Source of the DNA: Rikenella microfusus
Lineage (GTDB): Bacteria; Bacteroidota; Bacteroidia; Bacteroidales; SZUA-534
NCBI GenBank assembly: GCA_020719105.1
Contig: DYQV01000071.1
Span: forward strand, 1-9,998
DNA: 9,998 nucleotides
Direction of reading: 5' to 3'
The notes under the pieces are model-generated. The model worked only from the letters and a program-made list of their open reading frames with translations. It ran no database searches and was not told the DNA's origin. Positions within the stretch are counted from its first letter, which is position 1, and each line of letters begins with the position of its first letter. Both the position numbers and the translations under genes were made by a program. This document shows positions 6,401 to 9,998 of this stretch, one piece after another.

Positions 6401-7845
6401 AGTTTAGGATCAAAGGAGGAAATCCTACCCGTAAACGTTTCTTTGGTCAATGCCCCTTTAATACCAACAGAATCGATAGTTTGATTGTTGAAAGCAAAAC
6501 TTTGTATCATTCCATCAATATCTAAATGTATTCCTTGTTTATTGGAATAAAAACCTTTTGTATCTAAATTAAATGAAATTTCACCTAGCGATTTGCTTGG
6601 AATAATCGTTGTTAAATGCAATGGAGTTGCTTTAATGTTTCCTTCAATATAAGTTTTTTGCTGAACGGTATCTTTTATGAGGGACAAATTAGAATAAATA
6701 GCTCCGAAATCAGAAGTAATGTAGCCTTGATTGACAATTCTATCTAAGGAGCCTTCTAAATTTCCTTTATAGGTAATATACCCCAAATTTTTTAATGGTT
6801 CAAGAATTAAGGAGGAATCTTGCCTAAAATAGTTTACCAAAATATGAGTTAGATCATTAGAACTCGTCTGTAAATTTTCTACTTCAAAGCTGTAAGTCAA
6901 TTGAGAAGGCTGTGTTATATTTCTAATTTCAAAACTGGATTCTAAGTAGATTGACTTTCCTAAATTGACCTTTACATTTTTTCCTTTTATTTTGGATAGG
7001 TTGCCTGATAAACTGCCAGATACTGATAAATACTCGTTATTACCTTTAAATCCATTATAAAACGATGAAAAATCATTTAAAAACAGTTTTGTGGAAACAT
7101 TATTCAAATGGAAAATGGGAGGTGTTATTGAATCTTTTTTAACAACCCAGAAACCATCTATGTTGATGTATGAATTAGTACTCAAAATCCTTAAGTCTTC
7201 AATTGCCAGTTCCTGATTTACTTTTTTAAAATTAAAAGCAATGTTTTGCACATGAATTTCATTATTATACCAAAATGATAAGGTTGTTAAGTTGAAACTT
7301 TGATAGGAGGAATCAATAACTATTTCATCAACATTGGCCTTAAAATCTGAAATTTGGAACTTCTTTCCATTGGTTTCAAGCAAAAAAGTATTATTCAAAA
7401 AATTAAGTTCATCAAACTTTAATTCCCAGTCAAATGAGCTTTTCTTTCCTGAACCCATCCTTTCAATAAGAAAAGAGTAATTGTAAGTGGAATCTTTTAT
7501 CTGCTTTATTTTACTGGTAACATCTTTCAGAATAATATGATCGAGAAATAACTTTTTTTTATTGAAAGTAAGCTTCTTCAAATTGCACTCTAAGCGACCA
7601 ATATAAAAAAGGGTATCATGGTTTTGGTCTGCGATATACAGTTCTTTGATAATTATGTTTCGTCTTAACCCATAGGTAATTCGGTCAATGGAAATTTCGG
7701 TATTAAAATAAATGGCAATTTTTTGGGCTGCTTTTTTTGCCAGAAAGGTTTGTATTGCTGGTGTACGAATGGCTGCCCATAAAATAATAACAATTCCTGC
7801 AAATACAAGAATTAGATAAGCTACTATTTTAGCTGTTTTTTTAAT
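3448..7845 (-). CDS. tamB: Translocation/assembly module TamB (AsmA-like, DUF490), start codon unresolved
   Basis: A giant inner-membrane-anchored periplasmic protein, about 1465 residues if read from ATT at 7845. TamB-type proteins are long lipid-binding beta structures bridging the inner and outer membranes and act in outer-membrane protein assembly or lipid transport. The N-terminus has basic IKKTAK, a hydrophobic anchor (AYLILVFAGIVIILW), then RTPAIQTFLAKKAAQKI and DTLFYIGRLE, typical of Bacteroidota TamB. Repetitive beta-rich sequence fills the middle. The TamB domain (PF04357) covers about the last 420 residues, with the MYGDYRINKGEFTFTLQN region, and ends with QGLGIFYTEDFDNF. No ATG, GTG or TTG lies in frame between the TAG at 7918-7920 and the TTG at 7581; starting at that TTG would delete the anchor. 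ATT 7845 is my best guess. It is divergent from tsaD and upstream of exbB-exbD-tonB. Confidence 0.85.
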   Translation of the reverse strand: MKKTAKIVAYLILVFAGIVIILWAAIRTPAIQTFLAKKAAQKIAIYFNTEISIDRITYGLRRNIIIKELYIADQNHDTLFYIGRLECNLKKLTFNKKKLFLDHIILKDVTSKIKQIKDSTYNYSFLIERMGSGKKSSFDWELKFDELNFLNNTFLLETNGKKFQISDFKANVDEIVIDSSYQSFNLTTLSFWYNNEIHVQNIAFNFKKVNQELAIEDLRILSTNSYINIDGFWVVKKDSITPPIFHLNNVSTKLFLNDFSSFYNGFKGNNEYLSVSGSLSGNLSKIKGKNVKVNLGKSIYLESSFEIRNITQPSQLTYSFEVENLQTSSNDLTHILVNYFRQDSSLILEPLKNLGYITYKGNLEGSLDRIVNQGYITSDFGAIYSNLSLIKDTVQQKTYIEGNIKATPLHLTTIIPSKSLGEISFNLDTKGFYSNKQGIHLDIDGMIQSFAFNNQTIDSVGIKGALTKETFTGRISSFDPKLRFDFDGVLNLDTIPSYNFSMNLYSANLYELGITTSDSTANLSMNLNANFIGNKFENTAGNITLTDLYYFKDTSYFATDSITIAINLTENGRKLTFNSEYVTAELEGHYNSLSLVQGVESLLNSYIPSLGIKTALKDSYNNFSFTIVANYPHPITEMFLPSYRISPGTTVTGSFNATNDFLSISCFTNKFEFHNRQLDDLNLKLYTRGANLYLNLSSKEFKYFENTSLKNFLTSIKIHNDSIDINFNWNNWLHNNYSGNLNSLLTFSNHENRQKPDLKLDIFPSNIIVLDTTWYISKGYLLKDSATYIFSNLRIDNKTSNLSIDGKLSPNPNDSILFNFQNISLTHLNSLINEESLQFNGNLSGKTKITDITGELHINSDFTINKLTLNNELIGDTRFTSIWDKNEKKLKVQLNSEIDAITRVFIYGSVSPIKKEIDCNVQFNEQSLKILEPFLKPTFIDFKGHASGLVRVYGELTNPKWEGNVFANQASLTVTPTMVNYHFSDSIAFHNHEIQFNKITAFDKDENHLVMNGTISHQKFSNFSTNLRFTTNQILGLNTKVTDNPLFYGKVYGSGYVKIYGPSDDTKIDIVATTLRNSQFFIPLEGKSDIQENGFIEFVEPYKTKKKEKEESKKYLEPESEVSMIIDLTVTPEAEVQILFDPKIGDALKANGFARLNMESDNDRFAMYGDYRINKGEFTFTLQNVINKKFEIQSGSSVNWSGDPIDATINLDAVYKIKKASVFDLTTEEADREKKVEVDCHLKMTDKLINPTISFAVQVPANTNEAAIDQINTLPEEEINKQVLSLLLVNKFMPLNQGSYTTNTSGNLTATTVSELMSNQLSKWVSEISTDFDLGFVYRPGTETTEQEYEVALSTNLWNDRLTVNGNVGYSTQQNQTSPTPKNPYTTDFQIEYKVNKKGNIRLRAFQKVNSDIEYSQAPYTQGLGIFYTEDFDNFNQLRQKIFKNEYATKPDDIEIKREEKDSLP

Positions 7846-7966
7846 ATTTTTGAGGTTTAATTTATTACAACTTATTTTACCAACGCTTATTAGGACTGTA
7901 AAAATAGCAATTGGTAACTAAAAACAGAAAAGTATCTGTTTTATTTTGTTTAACATCTATTTTTTT
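7846..7966. promoter_or_regulatory. Divergent tamB-tsaD control region with an 8-bp palindrome
   Basis: The region between the two divergent genes. AAAACAGA (7921-7928) and TCTGTTTT (7935-7942) are perfect inverted copies around AAAGTA, 24 nt before the tsaD ATG and just outside the in-frame TAG that bounds the tamB frame. The site is placed so that it could act on both promoters. TATTTTG (7942-7948) is one base short of the -7 consensus for tsaD. No convincing promoter is visible for tamB. Confidence 0.4.
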
Positions 7967-8986
7967 ATGAGTATAACAATTTTAGGGATTGAGTCATCTT
8001 GTGATGATACTTCAGCTTCGGTTATCAGTGATGGTGTAATACGATCAAACTATATTGCTAATCAGGAGGTACATAAACTTTTTGGAGGGGTTGTTCCCGA
8101 GCTTGCTTCCCGCGCTCATCAGCAAAACATTATTCCCGTGGTTGATGCGGCCATTAAACAGGCAGGAATAAAACCTAACGATATTGATGCCGTTGCATTC
8201 ACACGAGGGCCAGGATTACTTGGTTCTCTTTTGGTAGGAACATCCTTTGCTAAAGGTTTTGCCTTAGCACAAAACATTCCAATTATTGAAGTTAACCATT
8301 TGCAAGCCCATGTTCTGGTCCATTTTATTAAAGAAGATGCTTTGGATTTTGACCAACCCGGTTTTCCTTTCTTGTGTTTGTTGGTTTCAGGTGGCCATAC
8401 ACAGCTAATTGTCATTAAGAATCATTTGCAAATGGAAGTAATCGGTTCTACTATAGATGATGCTGCCGGAGAAGCCTTTGATAAATGCGCCAAAGTAATG
8501 AATTTGCCCTATCCGGGTGGCCCGATGGTTGATAAGTTGGCAAAAACTGGTAATCCCACAAAAATAAAATTTGCCAAACCTCGTATCGATGGGTATAACT
8601 TTAGTTTCAGCGGATTAAAAACTAGTTTTCTTTATCACATAAGAGATGAAATTAAAAACAAACCTAATTATATTGAAGATAACAAAGCCGATTTATGCGC
8701 TTCATTGCAATTCACCATTATTCAACTACTAATGGACAAATTAGATAAAGCAGTGAAAGAATATGGAATACGAGAAATTGCAATAGCTGGAGGTGTATCG
8801 GCCAATTCGGGATTACGTGATGCATTAACGAATTATGGGAAAAATAACAACATTAGAATTCATATTCCAAAATTCAGCTTTACTACCGACAATGCTGCTA
8901 TGATTGCAATAACCGGTTACTATAAATATTTAAGAGGTGAATTTGCCTCACAGGATATTACACCATTGGCCCGGTTTGGGATTTAG
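7967..8986 (+). CDS. tsaD: tRNA N6-adenosine threonylcarbamoyltransferase TsaD
   Basis: 339 residues, the normal length for TsaD/Kae1/YgjD. Working with TsaB and TsaE, it transfers the threonylcarbamoyl group from TsaC-made threonylcarbamoyl-AMP to adenosine 37 of tRNAs reading ANN codons (t6A), in the cytoplasm. The ASKHA fold begins with ILGIESSCDDTS (6-16). Metal ligands His111 and His115 lie in NHLQAH and match the E. coli positions. Further signatures are LVSGGHTQL (139-147), DDAAGEAFDK (164-173), YPGGP, FSFSGLKTSF, AGGVSANSGLR and the late TTDNAAMIA, whose Asp is the last metal ligand. ATG 7967 is chosen because it places MSITILGIESS at the family N-terminus; an upstream TTG at 7946 would add seven residues and is rejected. 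The gene is divergent from tamB, an arrangement I recall as common in Bacteroidota. All key residues are present. Confidence 0.97.
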   Translation: MSITILGIESSCDDTSASVISDGVIRSNYIANQEVHKLFGGVVPELASRAHQQNIIPVVDAAIKQAGIKPNDIDAVAFTRGPGLLGSLLVGTSFAKGFALAQNIPIIEVNHLQAHVLVHFIKEDALDFDQPGFPFLCLLVSGGHTQLIVIKNHLQMEVIGSTIDDAAGEAFDKCAKVMNLPYPGGPMVDKLAKTGNPTKIKFAKPRIDGYNFSFSGLKTSFLYHIRDEIKNKPNYIEDNKADLCASLQFTIIQLLMDKLDKAVKEYGIREIAIAGGVSANSGLRDALTNYGKNNNIRIHIPKFSFTTDNAAMIAITGYYKYLRGEFASQDITPLARFGI

Positions 8987-8997
8987 ATTCTTGAAAT

Positions 8998-9050
8998 TTG
9001 CCACAGAATCACAGATTTATTTATTTTTTGAATCTGCAAATCTGTGGCAA
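8998..9050. terminator. Nested hairpin between convergent tsaD and cysK, probable bidirectional terminator
   Basis: TTGCCACAGA (8998-9007) and TCTGTGGCAA (9041-9050) pair perfectly over 10 bp. Inside, CAGATT (9012-9017) pairs with AATCTG (9031-9036) around a T-rich loop. The element fills most of the 68-nt gap between the tsaD stop (8984-8986) and the cysK stop (9055-9057). The 3' flanks are only moderately T-rich (TTGTTTATT on the + side). The CACAGA/CACAGAT units resemble dispersed intergenic repeats I recall from several bacterial genomes; that resemblance is recollection, not a search. Confidence 0.7.
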
Positions 9051-9054
9051 TTGT

Positions 9055-9963
9055 TTATTGAAACAACCCTTCAATGGAAAGATAGCGTTCCCCTGTATCG
9101 TAAGCAAAGGTCAATACTTTTTTACCGGCAAGCTCCGGCAATTTCTGAGCAATTGCAGCCAACGAAGCCCCGCTTGATATACCAAGGAATAATCCTTCTT
9201 CTGAAGCGGCCCTTCTTGCGAAATCATAAGCCGCATCTTTTCCTACTTTTATCACTCCATCGAGCAATTCAGTATGTAAATTTTTGGGAATAAAACCGGC
9301 ACCAATACCTTGAATAGGGTGTGGTCCTGGAGCGCCTCCGCTGATTACTGGTGACAATTCCGGTTCTACTGCAAAAACTTTTAGATTTGGAAATTTTGTC
9401 TTTAGTACCTTGGCTACTCCACTAATATGTCCACCCGTTCCAACACCGGTTATTAAGTAATCAAAGCCATCAGGGAAGTCGTTAAGTATTTCCTGAGCTG
9501 TTGTTGAACTATGAATTTCAGGATTGGCACTGTTTTCGAATTGCATAGGAATCCAACCGTTTAATTCAGTTTGTAGTTCTTTTGCTTTTTCAATGGCACC
9601 TTTCATACCCTTTTCTTTGGGCGTTAAAACCAATTCAGCCCCATAAGCTTTTACCAAACGGCGACGTTCAATTGACATACTTTCGGGCATTACAAGAATT
9701 AATTTGTATTTTTTTACTGTAGCTACTAATGCTAGACCTATTCCCGTATTCCCTGAAGTTGGTTCAATAATTACGGTATCGTGTGTCAATATTCCTTTTT
9801 TTTCAGCATCCTCAATCATCGACAGGGCAATGCGATCTTTAATACTTCCTCCAGGGTTACTTTTTTCCAATTTTACCCATACTTCTGTTTGGTTTTCAAA
9901 TAGAGAATTAATTTTTATTGTTGGGGTATTTCCAATTAATTCAAGTACATTATTTGCTTTCAT
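9055..9963 (-). CDS. cysK: Cysteine synthase A (O-acetylserine sulfhydrylase)
   Basis: 302 residues from ATG 9963, normal for the CysK/CysM family. The cytoplasmic PLP enzyme makes L-cysteine and acetate from O-acetyl-L-serine and sulfide, and usually binds serine acetyltransferase CysE. LIGNTP (9-14) opens the fold. KSNPGGSIKDR (34-44) contains the PLP lysine, Lys42. EPTSGNTGIGLA (67-78) is the substrate loop. GVGTGGHISG (about 172-181) cradles the PLP phosphate, and GISSGAS (about 260-266) contains the serine near the pyridine nitrogen. GPHPIQGIGAGFIP favours the CysK type over CysM or cystathionine beta-synthase. No cysE or other sulfur gene is adjacent. The gene is convergent with tsaD. 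Its promoter lies beyond the window edge, past a tandem repeat that starts 5 nt before the start codon. Confidence 0.95.
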   Translation of the reverse strand: MKANNVLELIGNTPTIKINSLFENQTEVWVKLEKSNPGGSIKDRIALSMIEDAEKKGILTHDTVIIEPTSGNTGIGLALVATVKKYKLILVMPESMSIERRRLVKAYGAELVLTPKEKGMKGAIEKAKELQTELNGWIPMQFENSANPEIHSSTTAQEILNDFPDGFDYLITGVGTGGHISGVAKVLKTKFPNLKVFAVEPELSPVISGGAPGPHPIQGIGAGFIPKNLHTELLDGVIKVGKDAAYDFARRAASEEGLFLGISSGASLAAIAQKLPELAGKKVLTFAYDTGERYLSIEGLFQ

Positions 9964-9967
9964 ATAG

Positions 9968-9998
9968 TTAATTGTTAATTGTTAATTGTTAATTGTTA
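9968..9998. repeat. TTAATTG tandem heptad repeat upstream of cysK, continuing past the window
   Basis: Four perfect copies of TTAATTG (9968-9974, 9975-9981, 9982-9988, 9989-9995) followed by TTA at the window end. Read toward cysK the unit is CAATTAA, so the repeat would lie in the leader or promoter just upstream of the ATG. Copy number could vary by slippage. The unit is far too short for CRISPR. Confidence 0.9.

Noticed and set aside
7448..7581. TTG at 7581 as the tamB start
   Set aside because: It would remove the membrane anchor and the conserved N-terminal TamB sequence that is clearly encoded upstream in the same frame.
7800..7917. Frameshift in the A-run explaining the missing tamB start
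   Set aside because: Both other - strand frames hit stops (7841-7843 and 7857-7859) with no start between them and the anchor, so no single shift upstream of the anchor supplies an ATG.
7946..7966. Upstream TTG start adding seven residues to tsaD
   Set aside because: The ATG at 7967 places the conserved ILGIESSCDDTS at the standard distance from the N-terminus.
8937..9293. 118-residue + strand open frame across the tsaD end and cysK
   Set aside because: It overlaps the tsaD end in another frame, runs through the terminator hairpin and then antisense through cysK; the translation is low-complexity with no recognisable domain.
9968..9998. Start of a CRISPR array
   Set aside because: The repeat unit is 7 bp with no spacers; it is a simple tandem repeat.
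1..9998. Sulfur-metabolism island linking the TSUP permease and cysK
   Set aside because: The genes are about 8 kb apart, separated by envelope and tRNA-modification genes, and the TSUP substrate cannot be inferred from sequence.

Overview
The window looks like ordinary core chromosome of a Bacteroidota (Bacteroidetes) bacterium. The support is: low GC; genes without Shine-Dalgarno sites; a match to the Bacteroidota -7 promoter box (TAnnTTTG); AT-rich AACAATT-type tandem heptads before a start codon; and gene families in their Bacteroidota forms. These forms are a very large TamB divergent from tsaD, and an exbB-exbD-tonB operon whose TonB has the conserved 'INFG...GSGEIEP' stretch. No phage, transposase, CRISPR, rRNA or tRNA is visible.

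Layout. 1-166: leader and intergenic DNA with two terminator-like hairpins and a candidate promoter. 167-955 (+): TSUP/TauE-SafE family membrane permease. 956-1270: a gene-free, strongly purine-biased, repeat-rich interval with a GC-rich perfect palindrome. 1271-3330 (-): exbB, exbD, tonB in transcription order, a proton-driven energy-transducing complex of the inner membrane. 3448 to about 7845 (-): tamB, a giant AsmA-like envelope protein upstream of, and in the same orientation as, exbB-exbD-tonB. 7967-8986 (+): tsaD, divergent from tamB. 9055-9963 (-): cysK, convergent with tsaD; a strong nested hairpin fills the gap between the two stop codons. 9968-9998: TTAATTG tandem repeat upstream of cysK, running off the window edge.

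How the genes fit together. tamB plus exbB-exbD-tonB form a leftward envelope block: TamB bridges the inner and outer membranes for outer-membrane assembly or lipid traffic, and ExbBD-TonB couples the proton gradient to outer-membrane processes. tsaD (tRNA t6A synthesis) and cysK (cysteine synthesis) are housekeeping genes. TSUP and CysK might both touch sulfur metabolism, but they lie about 8 kb apart and nothing in the sequence links them.

The most notable observation is that tamB has no ATG, GTG or TTG start upstream of its membrane anchor. The reading frame carries on through a clear TamB N-terminus to an in-frame TAG at 7918-7920 with only ATT/ATA-type candidates, so automated calling would truncate the protein at an internal TTG. 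I do not see a convincing undescribed multi-gene system here.
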